Shown piece by piece: positions 50,351-60,781 of a stretch of 64,000 nucleotides of DNA; the stretch's first letter is position 1; each line of letters begins with the position of its first letter. The DNA comes from Bradyrhizobium sp. B124 (lineage in GTDB: Bacteria > Pseudomonadota > Alphaproteobacteria > Rhizobiales > Xanthobacteraceae). The translations under genes were made by a program, and so were the position numbers. A model generated the notes under the pieces. It was not told the DNA's origin, made no database searches, and saw nothing but the letters and a program-made list of their open reading frames with translations. The stretch is taken from assembly GCF_038967635.1 (NCBI RefSeq), contig NZ_CP152413.1, forward strand, positions 1,116,001-1,180,000, in the 5' to 3' direction.

Positions 50351-50581
50351 TCAGTTCTTCTTCATGCCGTCGTCTTTCTTCATCATCGCGCCACCATCCT
50401 TCTTCATGGCGTCGTCCTTCTTCATGCCATCGTCCTTCTTCATGGCATCCTTGGACATCGTGCCTTCCTTCTTCATTGCGTCGTCCTTGCCCATCTTGTC
50501 CTGAGCGAAGGCGGCGGGGGCGAGCGCAAGGCTGAACGAGAGCAACGCGGCGGAAAGGCCGAGGCGGGTCTTGGTGGTCAT
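50351..50581 (-). CDS. Pentapeptide MxKDx-repeat secreted protein
   Basis: The 76-residue product has a signal peptide (LSAALLSFSLALAPAAFA, cleavage near AFAQ). It is followed by repeats of the form MKKDD/MKKDG/MSKDA (KMGKDDAMKKEG and on), the known MxKDx pentapeptide family. These small periplasmic proteins are rich in Met and Lys; a metal-related role has been proposed for the type but is not shown. The gene is divergent from the TRAP transporter operon. Confidence 0.85.
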   Translation of the reverse strand: MTTKTRLGLSAALLSFSLALAPAAFAQDKMGKDDAMKKEGTMSKDAMKKDDGMKKDDAMKKDGGAMMKKDDGMKKN

Positions 50582-50910
50582 GATGAGTGATCCCTTGTGT
50601 GGTCAAATGTGAGCGCGACGACTTGCCGCTCTCTCCTCGACGCACTTGCGCCGCCGGTTGTTACCTCCAATAACAAATTCTTGAAGCACACCGGCGCGTA
50701 CGCCCATCGCTCATCGCGCGAGGATCGGGCGGCGACGCTGCGGCAGCGCAGTGTGCGCCGCAGCAACGGCAACACTTGCGACCGCCTGCCGGCCCGCACT
50801 AACAGGGCGCCTCGAACTATCAGACTAGAGAAGTTTCACGCGAAGACCGGCTAGGCTAAAGCTCCGCGCCGGTCTAGCAGCCACTCAAGAAGCTCTTCAG
50901 GGGAACAACC
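50582..50910. other. Divergent intergenic region (MxKDx gene / TRAP operon)
   Basis: The 329 bp hold no supported gene. They must contain the promoters of both flanking units. A GGGG ribosome site lies 8 nt before 50911. No clear -35/-10 or operator could be assigned. Confidence 0.45.
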
Positions 50911-51933
50911 ATGCTCACACGCCGCCACGTCCTCGCTTCCGCCCTCGCCGCACCCGCCGTCCTGCGGATGGGTGTCGGGACTGCGCATGCCGCGACCACA
51001 CTGAAGATCTCGCATCAGTTCCCCGGCGGCACCATCGACAAGGGCGATTTCCGCGACAGGCTGTGCCGGATGTTCGCGGCCGAGGTCGCCAAGCGCTCGG
51101 GCGGCGACCTCACTGCCGAGGTCTATCCGAACTCCTCGCTGATCAAGACCAACGCGCAGTTCTCGGCGATGCGCAAGGGCGCGCTCGATCTCAGCCTCTA
51201 TCCGATGCCCTATGCCGGCGGCGAATTGCCGGAGACCAATATCGGCCTGATGCCGGGCCTGGTCACGACCTACGACCAGGGCCTGCGCTGGAAGAAGGAG
51301 CCGGTCGGCAAGGCGCTGAGCGACTTCCTCGCCGACAAGGGCATTCTGCTGATCTCCTGGGTCTGGCAGGCCGGCGGCGTCGCCAGCCGCTCCAAGGCGA
51401 TCGTGGCGCCCGAAGACGCCAAGGGCCTCAAGGTGCGCGGCGGCTCGCGCGAGATGGACATGGTGCTGCAGACCGCCGGCGCCGCCGTGCTGTCGGTGCC
51501 CTCAAACGAGCTCTACGCCGCGATGCAGACCGGCGCCTGCGATGCCGGCATTACCTCCTCCACCAGCCTGATCTCGTTCCGCCTCGAGGAAGTCGCGAAG
51601 TCGCTGACCTCGGGCGCCGGCGCGTCCTACTGGTTCATGCTGGAGCCGCTGATGATGTCGAAGGCGATCTTCGACAAGCTGCCGAAGAACCAGCAGGACA
51701 TCATCCTTGCCGTCGGCGCCGAGCTCGAGGCCTTCGGCCGCAAGGGTGCGCAGGACGACGACGTCGAGGTCACCAAGGTCTATGAGAAAGCCGGCGCCAA
51801 GGTCAGCGCGCTCGATGCCGCTATTGTCGGCAAGTGGCGCGACATCGCGCGCGATACCGCCTGGAAGGACTACGGCGCCAAGACAGCGACGGCCGCCAAT
51901 TTGCTGAAACTCGCAAGCGACGTCGCCGCATGA
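50911..51933 (+). CDS. TRAP transporter substrate-binding protein (DctP family)
   Basis: The 340-residue periplasmic binding protein has an N-terminal signal with TRRHVLASALAAPAVL (Tat-like twin Arg, cleavage near AHA). The DctP fold follows: LKISHQFPGGTIDKGD, VAKRSGGDLTAEVYPNSSL, FSAMRKGALDLSLYP and the ligand-carboxylate Arg region GLKVRGGSREMDMVLQTAGA, then SVPSNELYAAMQTGACDAGI. Substrates of this family are usually organic acids. It is the first gene of the P-Q-M operon, with the next start overlapping by 4 bp. Confidence 0.93.
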   Translation: MLTRRHVLASALAAPAVLRMGVGTAHAATTLKISHQFPGGTIDKGDFRDRLCRMFAAEVAKRSGGDLTAEVYPNSSLIKTNAQFSAMRKGALDLSLYPMPYAGGELPETNIGLMPGLVTTYDQGLRWKKEPVGKALSDFLADKGILLISWVWQAGGVASRSKAIVAPEDAKGLKVRGGSREMDMVLQTAGAAVLSVPSNELYAAMQTGACDAGITSSTSLISFRLEEVAKSLTSGAGASYWFMLEPLMMSKAIFDKLPKNQQDIILAVGAELEAFGRKGAQDDDVEVTKVYEKAGAKVSALDAAIVGKWRDIARDTAWKDYGAKTATAANLLKLASDVAA

Positions 51934-52484
51934 TCCATGGTCCGGTCCCGGATCAAGGTGAAAGCGCAAGCATAGCCGCGGGCAATACCGCCGTGGCGAT
52001 GCTCGCGCGTGCGCTGTCCGTCTGCAACAATATCATCGTGGTGTTCGCCGCACTTGCCTTGATCGCGGCCTGCGTGATCCTGAGCTACAGCGTGCTTGGC
52101 CGCGCCGTGTTCCACAGCCCGAACTACTGGCAGGACGAGGCCGCCGTGTTCCTGCTGGTCGGCGCCACCTTCATGTCCTCGGCCTATGTGCAGAGCCAGC
52201 GCGGTCACGTCAGCATCGAGGCGTTCGTCGGCCTGCTCTCGGCGCGCGCCAACAGCATCAGGCTGTGGCTGGTCGATGTCGCGAGCTTCGCGTTCTGCAC
52301 CTTCTTCGCCTGGAAGTCCTGGACCCTGGCGCACGAGGCCTATGTCGACGGCCAGGTGTCCAACTCGATGTGGTCGCCGCCGCTCGCGATCCCTTACGGG
52401 CTGATGGCGCTCGGCATGACGCTGCTCTGCGTGCAACTCCTTTTGCAAATCCTCATTCCGCTGACCGGTGGCCCGCGCCGATGA
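51930..52484 (+). CDS. TRAP transporter small permease (DctQ family)
   Basis: The 184-residue protein has four membrane helices (about residues 34-56, 72-92, 110-130 and 148-172). It shows the DctQ pattern: CVILSYSVLGRAVFHSPNYWQDEAAVFLLVGATFMSSAYVQSQRGHVSIEAF. The start overlaps the binding-protein stop (ATGA), and its own stop overlaps the large permease start. It partners the DctM protein in sodium-driven uptake. Confidence 0.92.
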   Translation: MIHGPVPDQGESASIAAGNTAVAMLARALSVCNNIIVVFAALALIAACVILSYSVLGRAVFHSPNYWQDEAAVFLLVGATFMSSAYVQSQRGHVSIEAFVGLLSARANSIRLWLVDVASFAFCTFFAWKSWTLAHEAYVDGQVSNSMWSPPLAIPYGLMALGMTLLCVQLLLQILIPLTGGPRR

Positions 52485-53839
52485 CCGTGTTTGGTATTGG
52501 CATCTCCTACGGGCTTGCCACCCTGTTTGCGATGTTCTCCGGCATGCCGATCGCATTCGCGCTCGGTGCGGTCGCCGTCGTGTTCATGGCGATCTACATG
52601 CCGGCGGCCTCGCTCGATACGGTGACCCAGAACGTCTACGAGGAGATGGCCTCGATCACGCTGCTGTCGATCCCGCTGTTCATCCTGAAGGGTGCGGCGA
52701 TCGGCAAATCCCGCGCCGGCCAGGATCTCTACTCGGCGCTGCATGCCTGGCTGCACCGCGTGCCCGGCGGCCTTGGCGTCGCCAACGTGTTCGCCTGCGC
52801 CCTGTTTGCGGCGATGGCCGGTTCCTCGCCCGCGACTTGCTCGGCGATCGGTTCGGCCGGCATCCCCGAAATGCGCAAGCGCGGCTATTCCGGCGGCTTT
52901 GCCGCGGGGATCATCGCCGCCGGCGGCACGCTCGGCATCCTGCTGCCGCCCTCGATCACGATGATCCTGTTCGCCGTCGCGGCCGAGAAGTCGCTCGGAC
53001 GGCTGTTTCTGGCCGGCATCGGCCCCGGACTGCTGCTGGTGTCGTTGTTCGGCGTCTACGCCGTGCTCCGCTTCCGCAAGGAATACGCCATGGCCCGCGC
53101 CGTCTACGACGCGACCGGCAAGGATGCCGCGATCCTGCAACGCGACGAGTTCACCATGGCCGAGCGCTTCAGCGCGCTGCCGCGCGTGATCCCATTTGTG
53201 CTGCTGCTAACCGGCGTGATGATCGCGCTCTATGGCGGCTACGCCACGCCGTCGGAAACCGCCGGCCTCGGCGGCCTGCTGGCGCTCGGGCTGATCGCCG
53301 TGATCTACAGTGTGTGGAAACCCAGCGACCTGTCGCCGATCCTGAAATCCACCATTCGGGAATCGACCATGCTGATGCTGATCATCGGCATGTCGCTGCT
53401 CTATTCCTATGTGATGAGCTATTTGCACATCTCGCAATCGGCGGCGGAGGCGATCGTCGCCATGCACCTGCCGCGCTGGGAGCTCTTGTTCGCGATCCTC
53501 GTGATGGTGATCGTGCTCGGCTTCTTCCTGCCGCCGGTCTCGATCATCCTGATGACCGCGCCGATCATCCTGCCGCCGCTCCGCGCCGCCGAGTTCGACA
53601 TCATCTGGTTCGGCGTCGTCATGACCATCGTGATGGAGATGGGCCTGATCCACCCGCCGGTCGGCCTCAACATCTTCGTCATCCGCAACGTCGCGCCCGA
53701 TATCCCGCTGAGCGAGGTGATCTGGGGCACGCTGCCCTTCGTGCTGCTGATGATGTTCGCCGTGCTGATGCTGTGCTTCTTCCCGGAGATCTCGACCTGG
53801 TTGCCAAACCTGGTGATGGGGCCGGACGGCGGGCGCTGA
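52481..53839 (+). CDS. TRAP transporter large permease (DctM family)
   Basis: The 452-residue protein has about 12 helices. DctM landmarks include FSGMPIAFALGAVAVVF, ITLLSIPLFILKGAAIG, AAMAGSSPATCSAIGSAGIPEM, GTLGILLPPSITMILFA and IWFGVVMTIVMEMGLIHPPVGLNIFVI. The start at 52481 is decided by the ATGA overlap with the small permease gene. This gene closes the operon; no regulator or catabolic gene follows to indicate the substrate. Confidence 0.94.
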   Translation: MTVFGIGISYGLATLFAMFSGMPIAFALGAVAVVFMAIYMPAASLDTVTQNVYEEMASITLLSIPLFILKGAAIGKSRAGQDLYSALHAWLHRVPGGLGVANVFACALFAAMAGSSPATCSAIGSAGIPEMRKRGYSGGFAAGIIAAGGTLGILLPPSITMILFAVAAEKSLGRLFLAGIGPGLLLVSLFGVYAVLRFRKEYAMARAVYDATGKDAAILQRDEFTMAERFSALPRVIPFVLLLTGVMIALYGGYATPSETAGLGGLLALGLIAVIYSVWKPSDLSPILKSTIRESTMLMLIIGMSLLYSYVMSYLHISQSAAEAIVAMHLPRWELLFAILVMVIVLGFFLPPVSIILMTAPIILPPLRAAEFDIIWFGVVMTIVMEMGLIHPPVGLNIFVIRNVAPDIPLSEVIWGTLPFVLLMMFAVLMLCFFPEISTWLPNLVMGPDGGR

Positions 53840-53896
53840 TGCGCAAGCAAGAAACTACAGCGCGCGATGGCGGTTCGCCCCGGTCGCCGTCACGCT

Positions 53897-54034
53897 TCAG
53901 GCCGCCTCCTGCTCCCTCGCTGCCAGGGCCTGCTCGATCCGACGGACTATCAACGCCGTCGGACGTCCCTCGCGCTGCAGCCGGCGGAGCTCATTCCAGA
54001 GCCTGATGATTTCGCGGTCTCGCTCGGCGTCCAT
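53897..54034 (-). CDS. Very small helical hypothetical protein
   Basis: The 45-residue product MDAERDREIIRLWNELRRLQ continues REGRPTALIVRRIEQALAAR and ends EQEAA. A GGGAG ribosome site lies 6-7 nt before the ATG, and the amphipathic helical content looks coding. No family is recognised. Confidence 0.5.
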   Translation of the reverse strand: MDAERDREIIRLWNELRRLQREGRPTALIVRRIEQALAAREQEAA

Positions 54035-54144
54035 GGCATTCTCCCGGCGTGCCTCATTATGAACGAAACAAGAACAAAACTCAAGGCCGCAAGAGGCCGT
54101 CGCCGGCGCGGGAACCAGGACGACGCAGCGCGATTGGTTCCTTC

Positions 54145-54321
54145 ATGAAAATGGCCAAGGCAATTCGCAAGCAGGCGCAGACCGCGGAACGGGTCGCATC
54201 GGCGACCGCGGACGCAATCGTCGCCGATCAGATGCGCTCACTGGCCCGCGCCTTCAGGAGCCAGGCCGAGATCCTGAAGAAGAAAGAGAAGCAAAAGAAG
54301 AAACAGTCTCGCCCCGGCTAG
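54145..54321 (+). CDS. Small basic hypothetical protein
   Basis: The 58-residue product MKMAKAIRKQAQTAERVASA and on is one long basic helix ending in KKKEKQKKKQSRPG. The frame stays open upstream, but the character changes at 54145. It overlaps the convergent lactonase gene by 4 bp at the stop. No family is recognised. Confidence 0.55.
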   Translation: MKMAKAIRKQAQTAERVASATADAIVADQMRSLARAFRSQAEILKKKEKQKKKQSRPG

Positions 54322-55166
54322 GGATAGCCGTCGGCCGGTGTATCGACCTCGATCATGTCGATCCGCGACACCGATTTGCCCTTCCGCAGCTCCTCGTAGG
54401 ACGTCTCCGCGCTCAGGCAGAACAGCGTCCTGCGATCCGCGCCGCCGAGTGCACAGGCGAGCGCGCGGCGGCCGGGCACCGCGATGCGCGCGCGCTCGAC
54501 ACCATTGCGATCGATCCGGACAAACGCGTCTTCGGTGAACGACGCGACCCAGACTGCGCCGTCGCCGTCGAGGCAGATGCCGTCGGGATCATTGACGCAA
54601 CCGAACCGCCCGCGAAGGCTCAGGCCGCCGTCCGGCGCGATGTCGTAATCGGCGAGACCAGCGCCGTCCATCTCAGCGACGATGAGCCGGCGATGGTCGG
54701 AGGAAACGGCAATGCCGTTCGGAAAGCGCAAGCCGTCGGCGACGACGCGGGCGCCGCCGTCGGGCATCACCAGGATGATGCGACCGACGGCGCCGCGGCC
54801 CTCCGGCGGCGGCAGATTGAAGCCGAGATCGCCGACGTAAGCACGGCCCTGCCCGTCGACGATCATGTCATCGATCGTACCGGTCGCGATCCCGGAAACA
54901 TCGGCATACAGGGACAGCGCGCCACCGGAAAACCGCAGCAGCCGCTTCCTGAACATCGTCAGCACGACGATGTCGCCATCAGGCAGCACGCCAAGACCGC
55001 ACGGCGTGTCGTCGGTCACCGCCGCATGCTCCTGGCGTTCGCCTGACGGGCTGATGCTGAGCAGCGTCCGCGCCATGCAGTCAACGAACCAGAGCCGCCC
55101 GCGATGCCAGCGCGGGCCCTCGAAATAGCGCCCGCCGTCCAGGATGGTTCTGAGCCCAGCCGTCAT
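54318..55166 (-). CDS. SMP-30/gluconolactonase-family protein
   Basis: The 282-residue six-bladed beta-propeller has the three metal-binding segments of the family: Glu in GRYFEGPRWHRGRLWFVDC (about residue 16), Asn in LRFPNGIAVSSDHR (about residue 148) and Asp in VNDPDGICLDGDGAVWVASF (about residue 195). These enzymes hydrolyse sugar lactones in the presence of a divalent metal. No sugar operon surrounds it, so the substrate is unknown. Confidence 0.9.
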   Translation of the reverse strand: MTAGLRTILDGGRYFEGPRWHRGRLWFVDCMARTLLSISPSGERQEHAAVTDDTPCGLGVLPDGDIVVLTMFRKRLLRFSGGALSLYADVSGIATGTIDDMIVDGQGRAYVGDLGFNLPPPEGRGAVGRIILVMPDGGARVVADGLRFPNGIAVSSDHRRLIVAEMDGAGLADYDIAPDGGLSLRGRFGCVNDPDGICLDGDGAVWVASFTEDAFVRIDRNGVERARIAVPGRRALACALGGADRRTLFCLSAETSYEELRKGKSVSRIDMIEVDTPADGYP

Positions 55167-55458
55167 GACGCACCGGCCTGAAAGAACAGATCTGACATGA
55201 GAAAGCGCCCCGCCGCACGTTTGGCGAGAATATATCCCCGCTGGGACCGGTCAAACCGGCGTCTCGGCCCCTTAAAAAGACCCGCAAAACCCCGGTTCCC
55301 GCAGGGTTCCACACGCTGTATGCCATATTTTGCCGCGTTTTCTCTGTTGAGTTGCGGCAGCGTTAATACTCGAGAATCGAGGGTGGTAGTAATCTGCGGC
55401 GGATGTGCCGCGTACGACGCGTTCCGTTTGTGCCTGATCGTTTCAGGGGGGCCAGGGA

Positions 55459-57669
55459 ATGAACCGTTGCCTACGTCCGCTGGCGTGCCTCGCCACGGTG
55501 GCCGTGCTCGCGCTGCTTCCGCTTGAGGCAGGCGCCAAACCGCATCATCAGCACCAGGCCAAGAGCGGCCACGGGGACAAGAAGGCGCACGGCGCCAAGG
55601 CGACGCGCGAGAGTGCCGCCGTCAAGCGGCGCCATGCCAGGCATGGCAACGACAAGCGCAAATCCGCGAAGGCCAAATCCGCTTCGTCCAAATCGGCTGA
55701 GACCACCAAGGCGCCCGAGCCGGAGAAGCCCGCCGGGCCGCAATTGTCGGGCGATCTCGCCGCGGTCAGGGACGCGATCACCGCGGCGCGCCGGGGCAAG
55801 ACCAGCGAGGCGACCGATATCCAGGCAAAGATCATCGACCCCGTCGGGCGGAAGCTCGTCGAGTGGTATCTGCTGCGCCACTCGGAGTCGAATGCGCCGT
55901 TCAGCCGCTATGCGGCATTCGTCACGGCCAACCCGGACTGGCCAAGCGTCACGCTGTTGCGCAAACGGGCTGAGGCGCGGATCTGGCAGGAGCGCAGTGA
56001 TCCGGCCACGGTTCACGGCTTCACGCTCGATCAGCCGATCAGCGCCAAGGGCAAGTTCGCCCTCGCCCGCACGCTGCTCACCGAAGGCGATCGCGACGGC
56101 GCCACGCGGCTGGTGCGCGAGGCCTGGCGCTCGGAAGAATTGTTGGACCGTACCGAGAGCGACGCCTACGACGCATTCAAGGATCTGCTGACGCGCGACG
56201 ATCATCGCGCGCGCATGGACAAGCGGATCGGCGCCAAGGATCTCGCCGGCGCGAGGCGCGCGGCGCAGCATCTCGGCAGCGACGAGCTGGCCATCGTGAA
56301 GGCTTGCGGCGCGGTCCGCGGGCAATCCAGCAAGGCGGAGGACACCCTCAACGACGTGCCGGCGGACGCCCGCAGCGACCTCGGCTACACGCTGTGCCGC
56401 ATCCAGTGGCTGCTCGCGAAGAACAGGATCGATGATGCGGCGCGCGTGACGATTGCGGCGGCGCCCGAGACCATGGCGCAGCAGGACACCGACCAGTGGT
56501 GGCGCGAACGCCGCATCCTCTCCCGCAAGCTGCTCGACCAGGGTGAGTACCAGGCGGCCTATGACGTTATCCGTGCCGCGGCGGCGCCGGACAATCCCTA
56601 TTACCGCTCCGACATGCACTTCATGCGCGGCTGGATCGCGCTGCGCTATCTCGACGATGCCAGGACCGCGGCAGCGCATTTCGCGCGGATCGACGAGGGC
56701 CAGACCAACCCGACCGTGCTGGCGCGCGCCGCCTATTGGCGCGGTCGCGCCGCCGAGGTGCTCGGCAACAACGTGGCGATGCGGGCCGACTACCAGGCAG
56801 CGGCGCGCTACCCGACCGCCTATTATGGTCAGCTCGCGCTGGCCAGGCTCGGCCGTGACGGCGTCGAGCTGCACGCGCCCTCGCCGGCGGCCAGCGCGGC
56901 CAGCATGGCGGCCGACGAGCGCGTGCGTGCCGCCGACATGCTCTACGCGATCGGCGAGCCCGATATCGTGCTCTATTTCGCCGCCGACCTTGCCGAGGAA
57001 AGCGCAGATGTCGGGATGCTCGAGGCGCTCGGCGAACTCACCGGCCGCCACAACGATGCCCGCGCCATGCTGCAGATCGGCAAGATTGCGCTGGCGCGGG
57101 GCTTTGCCTTCGACCACTACGCTTTCCCGGTCATCGGCATTCCCAAGCACACCCCGATCGCCCCCGATATCGGGCGCAGCATGACCTACTCGATCGCACG
57201 CACCGAAAGCGCGTTCGATCAGCGCGACAAGTCGGCGGCCAACGCCGTCGGCCTGATGCAGGTAACGCCCGAAGCCGGCCGCGACACCGCCAAGCGTTTC
57301 GGCGTCAGCTATGACTGGAGCCGGATGGTCTCCGATCCGGTCTACAACACCCAGATGGGCGCGGCCGAATTGAGTGCGCTGCTGGCGGAATATCGCGGCT
57401 GCCACATCATGACCTTTGCCGGTTACAACGCCGGCCGCGGCCGTGTCCGCGACTGGATCAAGGCCTATGGCGACCCGCGCGATCCCAAGGTCGATCCGGT
57501 GGACTGGGTGGAACGGATTCCGATCTCGGAGACGCGCAACTACGTGCAGCGCGTGATGGAGAATTTCGCGGTCTATCAGGCGCGGTTCGAGGACGCGGGC
57601 ACGGCGTTGGCGGCAAAGGGCGGCGAGCGCGTCGTGAGGCAGGAGACGAATGCGGCGCCCGCGCAGTAA
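55459..57669 (+). CDS. Soluble lytic murein transglycosylase (Slt-like)
   Basis: The 736-residue periplasmic enzyme has a signal peptide (LACLATVAVLALLPLEAGA), then an unusual basic His/Lys/Ala-rich linker of about 80 residues (HHQHQAKSGHGDKKAHGAKA and on). A long alpha-superhelical U domain of the Slt70 type follows (about residues 100-560). The C-terminal SLT catalytic domain has SIARTESAFDQRDKSAANAVGLMQVTPEAG (catalytic Glu in RTESAF) and FAGYNAGRGRVRDWI. It cleaves peptidoglycan to anhydro-muropeptides. The ATG follows a GGGGG run at a suitable distance. The 292 bp upstream carry no gene. Confidence 0.92.
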   Translation: MNRCLRPLACLATVAVLALLPLEAGAKPHHQHQAKSGHGDKKAHGAKATRESAAVKRRHARHGNDKRKSAKAKSASSKSAETTKAPEPEKPAGPQLSGDLAAVRDAITAARRGKTSEATDIQAKIIDPVGRKLVEWYLLRHSESNAPFSRYAAFVTANPDWPSVTLLRKRAEARIWQERSDPATVHGFTLDQPISAKGKFALARTLLTEGDRDGATRLVREAWRSEELLDRTESDAYDAFKDLLTRDDHRARMDKRIGAKDLAGARRAAQHLGSDELAIVKACGAVRGQSSKAEDTLNDVPADARSDLGYTLCRIQWLLAKNRIDDAARVTIAAAPETMAQQDTDQWWRERRILSRKLLDQGEYQAAYDVIRAAAAPDNPYYRSDMHFMRGWIALRYLDDARTAAAHFARIDEGQTNPTVLARAAYWRGRAAEVLGNNVAMRADYQAAARYPTAYYGQLALARLGRDGVELHAPSPAASAASMAADERVRAADMLYAIGEPDIVLYFAADLAEESADVGMLEALGELTGRHNDARAMLQIGKIALARGFAFDHYAFPVIGIPKHTPIAPDIGRSMTYSIARTESAFDQRDKSAANAVGLMQVTPEAGRDTAKRFGVSYDWSRMVSDPVYNTQMGAAELSALLAEYRGCHIMTFAGYNAGRGRVRDWIKAYGDPRDPKVDPVDWVERIPISETRNYVQRVMENFAVYQARFEDAGTALAAKGGERVVRQETNAAPAQ

Positions 57670-57720
57670 GCGCCTCCGTCAGGCAGGCCACCGGTCCCGC
57701 GAATGCGCGCGCCGGAGAGA

Positions 57721-58269
57721 TTACGACTCTCGCTCTGTCTTCCAGGCCAGCGCCCGGGCCGTCGTCGCTTCAACGAACGCACTCTTGCCGTTTCGATACG
57801 CAGCAATGTCGTCGTTGGACGCGCGCGCAAGTTCGCGCTTGATGTCGGCGTAAGCATGCGCGGCCTCGGGATGGGCGCGGAGATAGTCGCGAAACAGCAC
57901 CAGTTGCTCCCAGCAGGGGTGGGACAGCTGCATCACATGAACATGGTGGGTCCACGGTCCGGGCGGTCCCTTGCGGAAGAACAGCTCGCCCGGCAGCCAT
58001 GACTCGTACTGTGGCATGTAGACATAGCCCAGCGCCTTGACCGGCTCGACATAGCGCTGTTGTGCCTCGTCGAGACTTGGCACACCAACCAGCAGATCGA
58101 TGATGGGTTTGGACGGCAACCCCGGTACCGCCGTGCTGCCGACATGCTCAACGGCGAGCACAAGACCTCCAAGCGCTGCCTGGATCCTCGCCCGCTCCTG
58201 CTCGAACAGCGCCGGCCAGTTAGGGTCATAGGCGGAGACAATGATCGCCCCTGCGCCGTATTTCTCCAT
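57721..58269 (-). CDS. GrpB family protein (UPF0157, nucleotidyltransferase-like)
   Basis: The 182-residue protein has the GrpB pattern: VSAYDPNWPALFEQERARIQAAL near the N terminus, then VEHVGSTAVPGLPSKPIIDLLVGVPSLDE, WTHHVHVMQLSHPCWEQLVLFRDYLRAHPEAA and the C-terminal YRNGKSAFVEATTARALAW. The fold is related to nucleotidyltransferases; the substrate is unknown. The start at 58269 has GAGG about 6 nt upstream, while the long upstream frame is not conserved in character. A strong hairpin (58283-58309) lies just before it. Confidence 0.88.
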   Translation of the reverse strand: MEKYGAGAIIVSAYDPNWPALFEQERARIQAALGGLVLAVEHVGSTAVPGLPSKPIIDLLVGVPSLDEAQQRYVEPVKALGYVYMPQYESWLPGELFFRKGPPGPWTHHVHVMQLSHPCWEQLVLFRDYLRAHPEAAHAYADIKRELARASNDDIAAYRNGKSAFVEATTARALAWKTERES

Positions 58270-58282
58270 GAGCGCCTCTATC

Positions 58283-58309
58283 GCTTGCCGGCCTGAGTTG
58301 CCGGCAAGC
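58283..58309 (-). terminator. Hairpin between the Bug/TctC gene and the GrpB gene
   Basis: A perfect 10-bp inverted repeat, GCTTGCCGGC with GCCGGCAAGC, encloses 7 nt directly after the TctC-like stop (58311) and 13 bp before the GrpB start. There is no T-run on the minus strand, so it may stabilise the 3' end or act as an attenuator rather than a full terminator. Confidence 0.5.
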
Positions 58310-58310
58310 C

Positions 58311-59279
58311 TCACTCCACCTTCACATTGGCGGCCTTGATCATCGGCCACCATTTTGCAATCTCCGCCTTCTGCCAGGCGCCGAGTGCTTCCGGTTTCAA
58401 CTGGTCCTTTGGCGGCATCTGCAAGCCGAGATTTTCGAGCTGCTTCTTCACCGCGGGATCGTTCAGCGCCTGGATCACCGCGACGTTGAGCTTGTCCACG
58501 ATCTCTTTCGGCGTGCCCTTCGGCACCCAGAGGCCGGACCACAGCGTCATGTGGAAGCCCGGCAGGCCGGCCTCATCGACCGTCGGGACCTCAGCCGCGT
58601 TCGCGACCCGCTTGGAATCGGTGACCGCATAGGCACGGATGTTGCCGGCGCGGACCTGGTTGATCGAGTTCGACGTCTGGTCGACGATGATATCGATCTG
58701 GCCGGCGACGAGGTCGTTCAGCGCCGGCCCGGTGCCGCGATAGGGCACGTATTGCAGCTTGATTCCGGAGACGTTCTCGAAATAGAGCCCGGCGATGTGG
58801 CTGCCGCTGCCGGCGCCGGCGGTGCCCGCGGTCGGCGGCGCCGGCCGCGACTTCAGCCACTCCAACAGCTCCTTCAGCGACTTCGCCGGCACGGCGTTCT
58901 TGCTGACGATGATCATCGGATTGCTCGGCAGCAGCACCACCGGCTCGAGATCATCGACGAGATCGTAGCCAAGCTTGTAGATCGCGCCGTTCGCGACATG
59001 GGTGCCGAGATGACCGAACGAGACGGTGTAACCGTCGGGCGCCGCGCGCACCGCACGGCCGACACCGAGCGAGCCGCCCGCTCCGGTCACGTTCTCGATC
59101 AGAACCACCTCGCCGAGCGACTGCTTCATGCGCTCGGCGAGGATACGCGCCATCGCATCCGACGGACCGCCGGCGGCGAACGGCACGACGATGGTGATCG
59201 GGTGCGCGGGCCAGGTTTCCGCCGAAACGGTCCCCGTGAACGCCAACATCGCCAACACGGCCAGAACCAGTTTCCGCAT
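58311..59279 (-). CDS. Bug/TctC-family periplasmic binding protein
   Basis: The 322-residue protein has a signal peptide (LVLAVLAMLAFTGTVSA). The Bug fold follows, with WPAHPITIVVPFAAGGPSDAMARILAERM, ENVTGAGGSLGVGRAVRAAPDGYTV, GHLGTHVANGAIYKLGYDLVDDLEPV and the C-terminal PKEIVDKLNVAVIQALNDPAVKKQL. Such proteins bind carboxylated ligands for tripartite tricarboxylate (TTT) transporters. No TctA/TctB membrane genes are near, so this is an orphan binding protein. The ATG at 59279 is preferred to the GTG at 59282. Confidence 0.92.
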   Translation of the reverse strand: MRKLVLAVLAMLAFTGTVSAETWPAHPITIVVPFAAGGPSDAMARILAERMKQSLGEVVLIENVTGAGGSLGVGRAVRAAPDGYTVSFGHLGTHVANGAIYKLGYDLVDDLEPVVLLPSNPMIIVSKNAVPAKSLKELLEWLKSRPAPPTAGTAGAGSGSHIAGLYFENVSGIKLQYVPYRGTGPALNDLVAGQIDIIVDQTSNSINQVRAGNIRAYAVTDSKRVANAAEVPTVDEAGLPGFHMTLWSGLWVPKGTPKEIVDKLNVAVIQALNDPAVKKQLENLGLQMPPKDQLKPEALGAWQKAEIAKWWPMIKAANVKVE

Positions 59280-59358
59280 CACGCGCTCCCCTCAATCTTC
59301 CTTGTCGTATCATTTTTGAAGGGCCACCTTTCAACAAGATGGCCCTTCGGATGAGGCG

Positions 59359-60600
<1,242 letters not shown>

Positions 60601-60643
60601 GAGATGCGCTCTTTCTTGTTCTTTGGTTCACTCATATCAGACC

Positions 60644-60755
60644 CGTCACCCTGAGGTGGCCGCTTCTTAGCGGCCCTCGAAGGGCGACGAGCCCAGCTGC
60701 TCGATCCGGGCCGTGCATCCTTCGAGGCTCGCTCTGCTCGCACCTCAGGATGACG
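60644..60755. repeat. Extragenic palindromic repeat (Bradyrhizobium type)
   Basis: An imperfect inverted repeat with outer arms CGTCACCCTGAGGT and ACCTCAGGATGACG and inner CTCGAAGG/CCTTCGAGG elements fills the gap between lpdA and the threonine-synthase-like gene. A sub-hairpin GGCCGCT/AGCGGCC is inserted in the left arm. It lies downstream of lpdA and upstream of the next gene, and could act as a 3' structure. Confidence 0.7.
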
Positions 60756-60781
60756 CGACGTCTAGGGTTGCTTTCCATCAA

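Noticed and set aside
54106..54144. GGAACC/GGTTCC inverted repeat just before the 54145 gene
   Set aside because: It lies too close to the start to be a promoter, and no regulator or second site supports it.
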